This document shows positions 25,053-34,888 of a DNA stretch of 45,017 nt, piece by piece. Source of the stretch: Pseudonocardia sp. SCN 73-27 (GTDB taxonomy: Bacteria > Actinomycetota > Actinomycetes > Mycobacteriales > Pseudonocardiaceae); NCBI GenBank assembly GCA_001725415.1, contig MEGH01000043.1:1-45017 (forward strand), in the 5' to 3' direction. The notes under the pieces were generated by a model, which was not told the DNA's origin, searched no databases, and saw only the letters and a list, made by a program, of their open reading frames with translations. The translations under genes were made by a program, and so were the position numbers. How positions within the stretch are numbered: the first letter of the stretch is position 1; every line of letters begins with the position of its first letter.

Positions 25053-25919
25053 GTGTCGCTGTCCGCCGCCCTGGTCCCCTGGTATGCCGCGGTCGCCCGC
25101 GACCTGCCCTGGCGCCGGCCCGGGACCACGCCGTGGGGCGTCATGGTCAGCGAGTTCATGCTGCAGCAGACGCCGGTCGCCCGTGTCGAGCCCGTGTGGC
25201 TGCGCTGGATGACCGACTGGCCGACCCCGTCCGCGCTCGCCGCCGCACCCCGCGCCGACGTGCTGCGCGCCTGGGGCAAGCTCGGCTACCCCCGCCGCGC
25301 GCTGCGCTTGCACGAGGCCGCCGCCGTCATCGCCGATGTCCACGGCGACGTCGTCCCGGCCGACGTGGACGCTTTGGAGGCGCTGCCGGGCGTCGGCTCC
25401 TACACTGCGCGCGCGATCGCGGCGTTCGGCTACGGAAGGCGCTGCGCGGTCGTCGACACCAACGTCCGACGCGTGGTCGCCCGCGCCGTCCACGGCAACG
25501 GCGACGCCGGGCCCGCCCGCGTCAGGGCCGACATGGCCGACGTGGCGGCGCTCCTCCCCGCCGAGGACACCGAGGCCGCGACCTTCTCCATCGCGATGAT
25601 GGAGCTCGGCGCCCTCGTCTGCACCGCCCGCACCCCGCAGTGCGCCGCCTGCCCCATCCGCGACCGCTGCGCCTGGCTCGCGGCCGGCGCCCCCGCCTAC
25701 GACGGCCCCCGCCGCGCGCCGCAGGCGTTCGCCGGCACCGACCGGCAGGTCCGCGGCCGGCTCCTCGACGTCCTGCGCGACGCCGCCGGTCCCGTCGACC
25801 GCGCCGCCCTCGACCTCGCCTGGAACGACGCCGGTCAACGCGACCGCTGCCTCGACTCCCTGCTCGTCGACGGCCTCGCCGAACAGCTCTCCGACGGCCG
25901 TTTCGCCCTCCCGGCCTGA
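25053..25919 (+). CDS. mutY: A/G-specific adenine glycosylase
   Basis: A 288-residue base-excision repair enzyme that removes adenine paired with 8-oxoguanine. The catalytic Glu is in SEFMLQQTPVARV. The helix-hairpin-helix is LEALPGVGSYTARAIAAF and the catalytic Asp is in VVDTNVRR. The 4Fe-4S cluster is C-x6-C-x2-C-x5-C (VCTARTPQCAACPIRDRC). The C-terminal part is short, as in mycobacterial MutY. GTG 25053 is chosen because SLSAALVPWY begins the family; a GTG at 25023 is possible. It is followed after 2 bp by the next gene, so they are co-translated. Confidence 0.95.
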   Translation: MSLSAALVPWYAAVARDLPWRRPGTTPWGVMVSEFMLQQTPVARVEPVWLRWMTDWPTPSALAAAPRADVLRAWGKLGYPRRALRLHEAAAVIADVHGDVVPADVDALEALPGVGSYTARAIAAFGYGRRCAVVDTNVRRVVARAVHGNGDAGPARVRADMADVAALLPAEDTEAATFSIAMMELGALVCTARTPQCAACPIRDRCAWLAAGAPAYDGPRRAPQAFAGTDRQVRGRLLDVLRDAAGPVDRAALDLAWNDAGQRDRCLDSLLVDGLAEQLSDGRFALPA

Positions 25920-25921
25920 CG

Positions 25922-26407
25922 GTGCACGTCGTCCGCTTCCGGCTCGCCGACGACGCCGCCGACGAGATCACCGGCCTCCGCGCACGGCTCGTCGTCGCCG
26001 GGCTACCGGTCCCGGTCGGGCGGCCCGCGGTGACCGTCGCCGCCGCCCAGACGATCCCCGTCGCCACCCGCACCGCGCTCGCCACCGCCGTCCGCGTCCT
26101 CGCGCTGCCGACGCTGTGGCTCACCGACCTCGCCGCCGTCGCCGGGCGTGACGAGGAGCTGGTGCTGGGCGCCGTCGTCGACACCGAGCTGTTGGCCGTC
26201 CACGACGCCGTGCACGACGTGCTGGCCGGCAGGGTGCGCGGGCCGGTCGCGACCTACCTGCCCGGCTCCTGGGTGCCCCACTGCGTGCTGGCCACCCGCG
26301 ACCCCGCCGCCGCCTTCACCGCTCTGCACCCGTTGCGGCCGCTCCGCGCCGCGGTCACCGCGCTGGAGGTCGCCGACACCCGCACCGGCGAGACCATCGC
26401 GCTCTGA
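25922..26407 (+). CDS. degenerate 2'-5' RNA ligase-like (2H phosphoesterase) protein
   Basis: A 161-residue protein with a GTG start 2 bp after mutY. The layout (short N-terminal strand, LRARLVVAGLPVPVGRPAVTVAAA, and later SWVPHCVLATRD) matches the two halves of LigT-like 2H phosphoesterases. The second motif keeps one His (PHCVL). The first, normally R-P-H-x-T/S-L, reads RPAVTV, so its catalytic His is replaced by Ala. It is thus probably catalytically impaired or uses another chemistry. Family assignment is by pattern and is moderately secure. Confidence 0.6.
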   Translation: MHVVRFRLADDAADEITGLRARLVVAGLPVPVGRPAVTVAAAQTIPVATRTALATAVRVLALPTLWLTDLAAVAGRDEELVLGAVVDTELLAVHDAVHDVLAGRVRGPVATYLPGSWVPHCVLATRDPAAAFTALHPLRPLRAAVTALEVADTRTGETIAL

Positions 26408-26435
26408 GGCGCCGCTCCCCCGGATTGCAGGCGCG

Positions 26436-27272
26436 TCAGGCCGGGTCGCGGAGCGGAGCCGTCGTCGCCAGGAAACCTTCGATCGCGATACGGAAGGCTT
26501 CCTCGGAGGCGTGCACCAGATGGCCGGTCCCGGGCAGGGTGACGAGCCGGGCGTAGGGCCCGTACCTGTTGCGGCGCAACGCGTCGATCATCCGCTCGGG
26601 CTGGCCGCGGGGGACGATGCCGTCGGCGGCGCAGACCATGAGCACCGGCGCGCGGACGCCGGCGAGGACGTCCCAGTAGGAGCGGCGGGCCCATTCCGCC
26701 GCGATCTCCACGGCGTTGTCGACGCGGCAGAGCAGGTGGTAGCCGTCGGCGCGTTCCTCGACGCACTCGGCCATGTAGTCGCCGAACTCCGGCCGCGGGT
26801 GCCCGAAGGTGGCGCGGACCTCGGCGAGTGAGCTGAAGGGCTGTGGGATGGCGCCGAACCAGGCGCGGGCGTCGGCGACGGCGGTCTCGGGGACGCCGGT
26901 GAGGTCGACGGCCATGTCCTCGACGACGAGGGCCTGCACCAGGTCGGGGCGGCTCGCGGCGAGGGCGAGGGCCTGCAGGCCGCCCATCGAGTGGCCGACG
27001 ACGATGGCGGGTCCGGCACCGAGCTGGTCGAGGAGTTCGGCGGCGTCGGCGGCGAAGCGTTCGGTGGTCCAGGGGCCTGCGGCCTGGGAGCGGCCGTGAC
27101 CACGGGCGTCGAGCCCGATGACGCGGCCGCGGCTGGTGAGCCTGCGCGCGACCGGCCACCACGTCGTCGCCCGGCCCATGAGGCCGTGCAGCAGCAGGAT
27201 CGGCGTGCCACGCCCACCGAACTCGACGACGGCGAGGTACACGCCGTCGGAGGTCCGCACCGAACGACGCAC
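26436..27272 (-). CDS. alpha/beta hydrolase
   Basis: A 278-residue alpha/beta-hydrolase fold protein. The oxyanion motif is LLLHGLMGRATTW, the nucleophile elbow is VVGHSMGGLQAL, and the family GLDARGHGRS is present. The catalytic His is probably in GTGHLVHASE and the acid lies in the region around VCAADGIVP. The substrate cannot be inferred. It is divergent from mhuD across only 23 bp, the same neighbour relation as Rv3591c and Rv3592 in M. tuberculosis. The GTG start has no ribosome-binding site; TAGTTT lies 6 nt before it. Confidence 0.92.
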   Translation of the reverse strand: MRRSVRTSDGVYLAVVEFGGRGTPILLLHGLMGRATTWWPVARRLTSRGRVIGLDARGHGRSQAAGPWTTERFAADAAELLDQLGAGPAIVVGHSMGGLQALALAASRPDLVQALVVEDMAVDLTGVPETAVADARAWFGAIPQPFSSLAEVRATFGHPRPEFGDYMAECVEERADGYHLLCRVDNAVEIAAEWARRSYWDVLAGVRAPVLMVCAADGIVPRGQPERMIDALRRNRYGPYARLVTLPGTGHLVHASEEAFRIAIEGFLATTAPLRDPA

Positions 27273-27278
27273 CCGCGC

Positions 27279-27288
27279 AAACTAACCT
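27279..27288. promoter_or_regulatory. overlapping divergent -10 boxes of the hydrolase and mhuD
   Basis: In the 23-bp gap, AAACTA (27279-27284, TAGTTT on the minus strand) and TAACCT (27283-27288, plus strand) share two bases. Each lies 6-7 nt before its start codon, with no ribosome-binding site in between. Both genes therefore look leaderless and driven from back-to-back promoters that cannot be used at once. Confidence 0.5.
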
Positions 27289-27295
27289 GAAGTGC

Positions 27296-27616
27296 ATGAC
27301 CGTCGTGAAGATCAACGCGATCGAGGTACCCGAGGGATCCGGCCCGGAACTGGAGAAGCGGTTCGCGCAGCGCAAGCACGCGGTCGACAACCAGCCGGGG
27401 TTCGTGTCCTTCGAGCTGATGCGGCCGGTGTCGGGCGACAACCGCTACTTCGTGGTGACGAAGTGGGAGTCCGACGAGGCGTTCCAGGCGTGGCGCAACG
27501 GCCCGGCGATGCAGGCGCACGGTGGTAACGCGCAGGCGCCGACGGCGTCGGGGCAGCCGGTGTCGACGGGGGCGTCGCTGCTGGAGTTCGAAATCGTCGA
27601 CCTGGACGCGGGCTGA
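27296..27616 (+). CDS. mhuD: MhuD-type heme-degrading monooxygenase
   Basis: A 106-residue dimeric ferredoxin-like (ABM-fold) protein. The mycobacterial MhuD residues are all present at the same numbers: Asn7 (VKINAIEV), Trp66 (FQAW) and the heme-binding His75 (MQAHGG). MhuD opens heme to mycobilin and frees iron without releasing carbon monoxide. The C-terminal half has a slightly longer loop (NAQAPTASGQPVSTG) before the LLEFEIVDL strand. It is divergent from the alpha/beta hydrolase, as in M. tuberculosis. It starts 7 nt after TAACCT, so the mRNA is probably leaderless. Confidence 0.93.
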   Translation: MTVVKINAIEVPEGSGPELEKRFAQRKHAVDNQPGFVSFELMRPVSGDNRYFVVTKWESDEAFQAWRNGPAMQAHGGNAQAPTASGQPVSTGASLLEFEIVDLDAG

Positions 27617-28446
27617 GTCCCGAACTCGAGGAGGCCGCCGGCCTCCTGGAGAAGGCCGAGGCGGTGCTCGTCTGCGCCGGTGCCGGGATGGGTGTCGACT
27701 CGGGGCTCCCGGACTTCCGGGGACCCGAGGGTTTCTGGCGCGCCTACCCGCCGTACCGGGCGCTCGGGCTGAGCTTCGAGGAGCTGGCCGACCCGGTCCA
27801 CTTCGCCGACGACCCGGCGCTCGCGTGGGGTTTCTACGGCCACCGGCTGTCCCTCTACCGGGCGACGACGCCGCACGCGGGTTTCGCCGTGCTGCGGCGC
27901 TGGGCGGACCGGGTGCCGACGCGGGTGTTCACGTCGAACGTCGACGGCCAGTTCCAGAAGGCCGGGTTCGACCAGTCGTCGGTGGCAGAGGTCCACGGGT
28001 CGATCCACCACCTGCAGTGCCTGGCGGGGTGCGGGCAGCCGGTGTGGCCGGCCGACGACGTCGACGTGGAGATCGACCCGGCGACGATGCGCGCGGTCGG
28101 CCATCTGCCCCCGTGCCCGGGCTGCGGCGGCCTGGCGCGTCCGAACATCCTGATGTTCGGCGACTGGTCGTGGGATCCGTCGTTCGCGCGGCCGAGGCTG
28201 ACGGCGCACGCGGCGTGGTCGCGGGAGCACCGCGGCCGGCTGGTCGTGGTGGAGATCGGCGCGGGCAACGCGATACCGACGGTGCGCAGGCAGGCGGAAC
28301 TGGCGTCGGCGGTGACGGGTGCGCTGATCAGGATCAACGTGCGCGAGCCGGAGGTCCGTCACGGACGCGGCGTCGGTCTTGCGCTACCGGCGGCGGAGGC
28401 GCTGCAGGCACTCGACCAGGGTCGTGAGTGGCAATGGTCGCTATAG
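27613..28446 (+). CDS. Sir2-family NAD-dependent deacylase-like protein
   Basis: A protein of about 277 residues with the sirtuin core: GAGMGVDSGLPDFRGPEGFW (NAD loop), TSNVDGQF, catalytic His in EVHGSIHHLQC, and a zinc site C-x3-C ... C-x2-C (CLAGC, CPGC). VEIGAGNAIPTVRRQAE is the last NAD-binding segment. The conservative start is GTG 27664, but it removes the usual first helix. The natural start appears to be CTG at 27613, overlapping the mhuD stop as CTGA and adding SPELEEAAGLLEKAEAV. The last eight sense codons come from a 40-bp palindromic repeat (28424-28463). It follows mhuD directly and is probably co-transcribed. Whether it deacylates proteins is unproven. Confidence 0.85.
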   Translation: MSPELEEAAGLLEKAEAVLVCAGAGMGVDSGLPDFRGPEGFWRAYPPYRALGLSFEELADPVHFADDPALAWGFYGHRLSLYRATTPHAGFAVLRRWADRVPTRVFTSNVDGQFQKAGFDQSSVAEVHGSIHHLQCLAGCGQPVWPADDVDVEIDPATMRAVGHLPPCPGCGGLARPNILMFGDWSWDPSFARPRLTAHAAWSREHRGRLVVVEIGAGNAIPTVRRQAELASAVTGALIRINVREPEVRHGRGVGLALPAAEALQALDQGREWQWSL

Positions 28447-28463
28447 CGACCATTGCCACTCAC
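28424..28463. repeat. perfect 40-bp palindrome, copy A
   Basis: Two 20-bp arms meet without a loop. The arm reads GTGAGTGGCAATGGTCGCTA. The palindrome lies across the end of the Sir2 gene and just before the stop of the convergent isochorismatase gene. A second copy is at 40291-40330. The flanks are also shared (GGTC before, AGG-C/G-TC after). Likely a dispersed bidirectional terminator or a REP-like element. Confidence 0.85.
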
Positions 28464-28467
28464 AGGC

Positions 28468-29061
28468 TCAGTCGGGGATCGCCTTCGTGTCCGGGACGAC
28501 GACCCCGAACAGGTCGGCGATCGCGGCCAGGCTCGCCGCCTGAAGGGCCGACGCCGCGACCGCGCCGTCCGGGCCCGGCAGCGAACGGGTCGCCGTCGCA
28601 CCCCCGACGACAGTCGGGTTGAAGCCCAGGCTGAACGCACCGCGGGCGGTGGAGTTGATGCACATGTGCGTCATGAACCCGGCCAGCACCAGGTCGTGGG
28701 CGCCCGCCGCGGCGAGACGTTCCTGCAGGTCGGTGCCGACGAACGCGTTCGGGGCACCCTTCACGACGACCGGCTCGTCGCCGCGCGGGGCGACCCGGTC
28801 GACGATGGCGCCGATCTCCGCGCGGACGTCGTAGGGCGACCCCTCGCCCGCGTCGTGCTGGATGTGGATGACGGGCGTGCCGGCGGACCGGGCGCGGTCG
28901 AGCAGCTCCTCCGCCTCGTCGAGGGCGGCCTGGACGCCTTCGAGCTCCATGACGCCGCGGGTGTAGGTGTTCTGGCAGTCGACCATGATCAGCGTCGAGC
29001 CTGCGAGGCTCGGCGCGGTGGCGGGCATTCCGGTGAGTTCGCGCAAGGTCGTCGAGGGCAC
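28468..29061 (-). CDS. isochorismatase-family cysteine hydrolase
   Basis: A 197-residue protein with the cysteine-hydrolase triad: Asp in LIMVDCQNTY, Lys in VVVKGAPNAF and Cys in FMTHMCINSTARGAF. A cis-peptide region precedes the Cys, as in the family. Members include nicotinamidases, isochorismatases and biuret or N-carbamoyl hydrolases. Nothing here fixes the substrate, although a Sir2 relative next door makes a nicotinamidase role thinkable. GTG 29061 follows AAGGAG. It is convergent with the Sir2 gene; only the palindrome separates them. Confidence 0.88.
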   Translation of the reverse strand: MPSTTLRELTGMPATAPSLAGSTLIMVDCQNTYTRGVMELEGVQAALDEAEELLDRARSAGTPVIHIQHDAGEGSPYDVRAEIGAIVDRVAPRGDEPVVVKGAPNAFVGTDLQERLAAAGAHDLVLAGFMTHMCINSTARGAFSLGFNPTVVGGATATRSLPGPDGAVAASALQAASLAAIADLFGVVVPDTKAIPD

Positions 29062-29169
29062 GGGCCCACACTCCTTCGAATGGGAACGACACACAGAGGG
29101 CCGGGCCATCGTGCGACGGCCCGACCCTCCGTGTCACGGCTCGGATTCTGTCGAGGGCTGTCGACTCGT

Positions 29170-29471
29170 CGTCGGGTGAAGAGCCGGGAGCGGATCAGGA
29201 ACCGGACGCCCTCCGGCGCCTCGACCGAGAACCCGCTGCCCCGCCCCTTCACGACGTCGACCGTGAGGTGCGTGGGCTTCCAGTACTCGAACTGCGACTC
29301 CGACACGTGGATCCCGATCGGCTTCTCCAGTCCGTCGACGACGAGGTCGCCGAGACGGACGTCGGCGGCCCCGAGCTTGAAGTCCCCGTCCGGTCAACGG
29401 GCCGTGGACGTCGGTGGGCCTGACGAGGAGCTCCGCCGCGGCGGGCGTCAACGCCACGCGCTCCACGTCCA

Positions 29472-29472
<1 letters not shown>
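29170..29472 (-). pseudogene. DUF779 protein, internally deleted and frameshifted
   Basis: Starting at ATG 29472 (overlapping the aldehyde dehydrogenase stop), the reading MDVERVALTPAAAELL ... DVHGPL matches the beginning of DUF779 proteins. At about 29390-29397 it jumps to a different frame that continues DGDFKLGAADVRLGDLVVDG ... SESQFEYWKPTHLTVDVV ... VRFLIRSRLFT. About 18 residues are missing between the parts, including the Cys-rich HQSGGCCDG-like segment of the family. The end also loses its frame. Intact homologues usually follow an aldehyde dehydrogenase gene. This copy cannot give a functional protein. Confidence 0.8.
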
Positions 29473-29711
<239 letters not shown>

Positions 29712-29716
29712 GGGGG

Positions 29717-29800
29717 CAGGGTTGCCTGCGCGTGCACCGCAGTCGCGGGCCTGACCGTTCGGTCAGTCTCGCAGTTGCGGATCACGATCAGGGTTGCCTG
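29717..29800. promoter_or_regulatory. repeat-rich promoter region of the GAF regulator
   Basis: CAGGGTTGCCTG occurs twice (29717-29728 and 29789-29800), 72 bp apart, and is itself a partial palindrome. Between them lies CTGACCGTTCGGTCAG (29751-29766), a 7-bp perfect inverted repeat with a 2-bp centre. These look like binding sites for the GAF-domain regulator or another protein that once controlled both the dehydrogenase genes and the regulator. Confidence 0.45.
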
Positions 29801-29872
29801 ACCTGTTTCGACGGACGACGATGACAGTGGCGTCCACCACCGCCGACCATTCCGCGGGGAGCCACCGACGAG

Positions 29873-31039
29873 ATGACGACAGACCCGGTCGAGCGAGCCA
29901 GGATCCTGGCCCGGACGTACGACGCCGTCATGAGCGCGGAGCGCACGTCGGTCGCGCCGCGCAGCCTCGTGTCGGAGTCGTGGGCGCGCTCGCTGGACGC
30001 ACACGTCGACCCGGACCGCGGCGCCGCCACACACGTCCTGGCACCGGCCGAGATCGTCGACATGCGGGGCGCGCACCCTCTCGCGCCGGCCATGGCGTTG
30101 CTCCGTGAGACGCTGCTGGAGATCGCCGACGAGGCCCGGAACATGATGATCGTGACCGACGAGCACGGGCACATCCTGTGGCGCGACGGCAACCGTGACG
30201 TGCTGCGACGTGGCGACCGAGCCGGTCTGGTCGAGGGCACGCGATGGAGCGAGGACACCGTCGGCACCAACGCCATGGGCACCGCGCCGGCCGCCGACTC
30301 CGCAGTCACGATCCACTCGGCCGAGCACCTCGTCCGCGGCTTCCACTGCTGGACCTGCGCCGCCGCGCCCATCCACGACCCGGAGGACGGAAGGCTCATC
30401 GGGGTCGTCGACGTCACCGGCCCGCTCACGTCGTTCCACCCGGCGACGCTCGCGCTCGTCGTGGCCGCCGCCCGGCTGGCGGAGAACCACCTGGCGACGC
30501 TCGTGGCCGCCCGCGACGAGCGGATGCGCGCCCACAACCTCGGGCACCTGACCCGGCTGCGCGACGACGAGCCCGGCGCCCTGCTCACCCTCCGGGGGAG
30601 GGTGCTCGCGGCCCATCCCGCCGGATGGCTACCCGACAGGGTGGACCTCCCCGACCTTCCGGGTGGGTCGCTGTCGCTGGGCGAACACGGCGAGGCCGTC
30701 CTCGAACCGCTGACCGAGTGCTGGCTGCTGCGGCTGCGCCGCCCCGGCCGCCGGATGCCGCCCACGCTCGGGCTGCCGTTCCTGGGCGCCGACCGGCTCT
30801 ACCCGGGGCCGCTGCTGCCGTCGTCGGAGGCCCCGGGGGTGCTCGACGAACGCGACCAGCTCGCCGCCGCCCTCCGGCACGCCGTGCTCAACGGTGGCGA
30901 CGTCGAGGCGCTCTGGACGTTCTCGACGACCGAGGAGGGCGCGGCCGACCCCGAGGTCGCCCGGCGGCTGCTGGCCGACCTCCCCGCGGGCGACGCGCGC
31001 CGGGCCGTGGTCGGGGCGCGAATGAACCCGCGACGCTGA
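29873..31039 (+). CDS. GAF-domain regulator (AcoR-like N-terminal part)
   Basis: A 388-residue protein. Residues about 25-60 (SVAPRSLVSESWARSL) are the helical start typical of AcoR-type activators. Residues about 75-215 form a GAF sensor domain (ARNMMIVTDEHGHILWRDGN ... GTRWSEDTVGTNAMGTAPA ... HCWTCAAAPIHDPEDGRLIGVVDVTG). The AAA+ sigma-54 domain is absent, as in the actinobacterial form. No clear HTH is visible at the C-terminus. Such genes usually sit divergently from an aldehyde dehydrogenase and DUF779 pair and control it. Here those genes are broken, but this one is intact. It ends at a strong terminator shared with clpC. Confidence 0.83.
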   Translation: MTTDPVERARILARTYDAVMSAERTSVAPRSLVSESWARSLDAHVDPDRGAATHVLAPAEIVDMRGAHPLAPAMALLRETLLEIADEARNMMIVTDEHGHILWRDGNRDVLRRGDRAGLVEGTRWSEDTVGTNAMGTAPAADSAVTIHSAEHLVRGFHCWTCAAAPIHDPEDGRLIGVVDVTGPLTSFHPATLALVVAAARLAENHLATLVAARDERMRAHNLGHLTRLRDDEPGALLTLRGRVLAAHPAGWLPDRVDLPDLPGGSLSLGEHGEAVLEPLTECWLLRLRRPGRRMPPTLGLPFLGADRLYPGPLLPSSEAPGVLDERDQLAAALRHAVLNGGDVEALWTFSTTEEGAADPEVARRLLADLPAGDARRAVVGARMNPRR

Positions 31040-31044
31040 GCCCA

Positions 31045-31090
31045 CGCAGGACGAAGGGCCGGTCCTGACGGACCGGCCCTTCGTCCTGCG
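31045..31090. terminator. bidirectional intrinsic terminator
   Basis: A perfect 20-bp stem (CGCAGGACGAAGGGCCGGTC and its complement) with a 6-nt loop, CTGACG, between the convergent GAF regulator and clpC genes. There is no U-tract, as is common in high-GC actinobacteria. Confidence 0.85.
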
Positions 31091-31099
31091 AACTACCTG

Positions 31100-33643
<2,544 letters not shown>

Positions 33644-33783
33644 TCGCACTCCTTGCCTGCTGCGTCCACACATGCGGCGCGCCCAGCATCCCTGTGACAC
33701 TGCGCCGCGGACGCCCCATACCACTGTATCGGTCGTACCGGCCCCACCGCCTCCGTCCGCCGCGATGTGGGTCCGGTGGGGAC

Positions 33784-33810
33784 AACATCCGCCGCCGGTG
33801 TCCGGATTCC
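33784..33810 (-). promoter_or_regulatory. possible SigR/SigH-type stress promoter of clpC
   Basis: On the minus strand GGAAT (33810-33806), a 19-nt spacer and GTT (33786-33784) match the GGAAY-N18/19-GTT pattern of oxidative-stress sigma factors. In Streptomyces clpC is, as I recall, in this regulon. The predicted leader is about 140 nt long. Confidence 0.4.
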
Positions 33811-33833
33811 CGCCGACGGGATGAACCCTGTGG

Positions 33834-34676
33834 TCAGCGCCCCTGCGCCGCGGCCTCCTCGGCGGCCCGCTCCTCCGCCTTGTAGACGCGGAATCCCTCT
33901 TCGTCACGACCACGTCGCCAGTAGCCGGAGACGGAGAGGGCGTCGCGGGCCACGGAGCGCTCGTCGAGCAGGTGCCTGCGGATGCCCTTGACGGCGCCGG
34001 CCTCGCCGTGGACGAAGGCGTGGACGTCACCGTCGGGGAACGGGAGGGCGGCGACGGCGGCGAGGAGCTGGGCCGCCGCGGCCTCGCCCGGGTCGCCGCC
34101 GGTGGCCAGGTCGGTGCGGTGCAGCCAGGTGACGGTGAGATCGGCGTCGGTGCGCAGGTCCTGGTGGTCGTCGTCCGAGTCGACCTGGAGGACGGCCAGT
34201 GCCGTGACCCCGCGCGGGAGCCGCTCCACGGCCGCACCGATGGCGGGCAGGGCGGCGTCGTCACCGACGAACAGGTGCCAGCCGGCAGCCGGGTTCGGCG
34301 CGTACGCGCCGCCGGGGCCGAGCAGCCGCAGCGTGTCGCCGGGGCGGGCGGCGGCCGCCCAGGGCCCGGCCAGGCCGGTGTCGCCGTGGTGGACGAAGTC
34401 GATCGTCATCTCACCTGCCGCGAGGTCGAGGGCACGGACGGTGTAGGTCCGGGTACGCGGCCACTGGTCACGCGGGAGGTCGCGGCGGATGGTCTCCATG
34501 TCGAACGGCTCGGGGTAGTCGACACCCGGCGCGGGGAACAGGATCTTGACGTATCGGTCGGTGTGGTCGGTGTCGGGGAACCCGGTGAGTCCCGGGCCGC
34601 CCGCGACCACGCGGATCATGTGCGGGCCGATCCTCTCGGTCCGCAGTACCTCGAGGCTCGTGGCCGAGCGTGGCAT
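33834..34676 (-). CDS. siderophore-interacting protein (FAD ferric-siderophore reductase)
   Basis: A 280-residue protein of the SIP/ViuB family. The N-terminal FAD-binding beta-barrel has R-T-Y-T (RTRTYTVRALD) and HGDTGLAGPWAAAARPGDTLRLLGPGG. The C-terminal domain, containing HLFVGDDAALPAIGAAVERL and HAFVHGEAGAVKGIRRHLL, binds NAD(P)H. Such enzymes reduce ferric siderophores in the cytoplasm to release iron. ATG 34676 follows GGGAGG. It lies between lsr2 and clpC, which as I recall are adjacent in mycobacteria, so it is an insertion into that order. Iron control is expected, but no IdeR box was recognised. Confidence 0.9.
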   Translation of the reverse strand: MPRSATSLEVLRTERIGPHMIRVVAGGPGLTGFPDTDHTDRYVKILFPAPGVDYPEPFDMETIRRDLPRDQWPRTRTYTVRALDLAAGEMTIDFVHHGDTGLAGPWAAAARPGDTLRLLGPGGAYAPNPAAGWHLFVGDDAALPAIGAAVERLPRGVTALAVLQVDSDDDHQDLRTDADLTVTWLHRTDLATGGDPGEAAAAQLLAAVAALPFPDGDVHAFVHGEAGAVKGIRRHLLDERSVARDALSVSGYWRRGRDEEGFRVYKAEERAAEEAAAQGR

Positions 34677-34792
34677 CGGTCCTCCCAGGGGGCCGTCGGG
34701 GCGCCGTGACGGTGGATGCACCGACCCCGGCAGCTACGAAGGCCACCCTAACCCCGCGCGCCGGATGCGGCCCGCCGCGCCGGGGACGCCAC

Positions 34793-34868
34793 TTCTCCGG
34801 AACGGATTTGGAGCTGTTCCGGAGAACGCGAGCGGGGCCGATCGAATTCGATCGATCGGCCCCGCTCG
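34793..34868. terminator. two tandem terminator hairpins after lsr2
   Basis: Reading leftwards from lsr2, the first hairpin is a 17-bp perfect stem (CGAGCGGGGCCGATCGA, loop ATTCGA, 34829-34868). The second is an 11-bp perfect stem (TTCTCCGGAAC, 12-nt loop, 34793-34826). They probably end lsr2 transcription and insulate the SIP gene. Confidence 0.75.
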
Positions 34869-34888
34869 TTCCGGCACATTCGCCCGCT

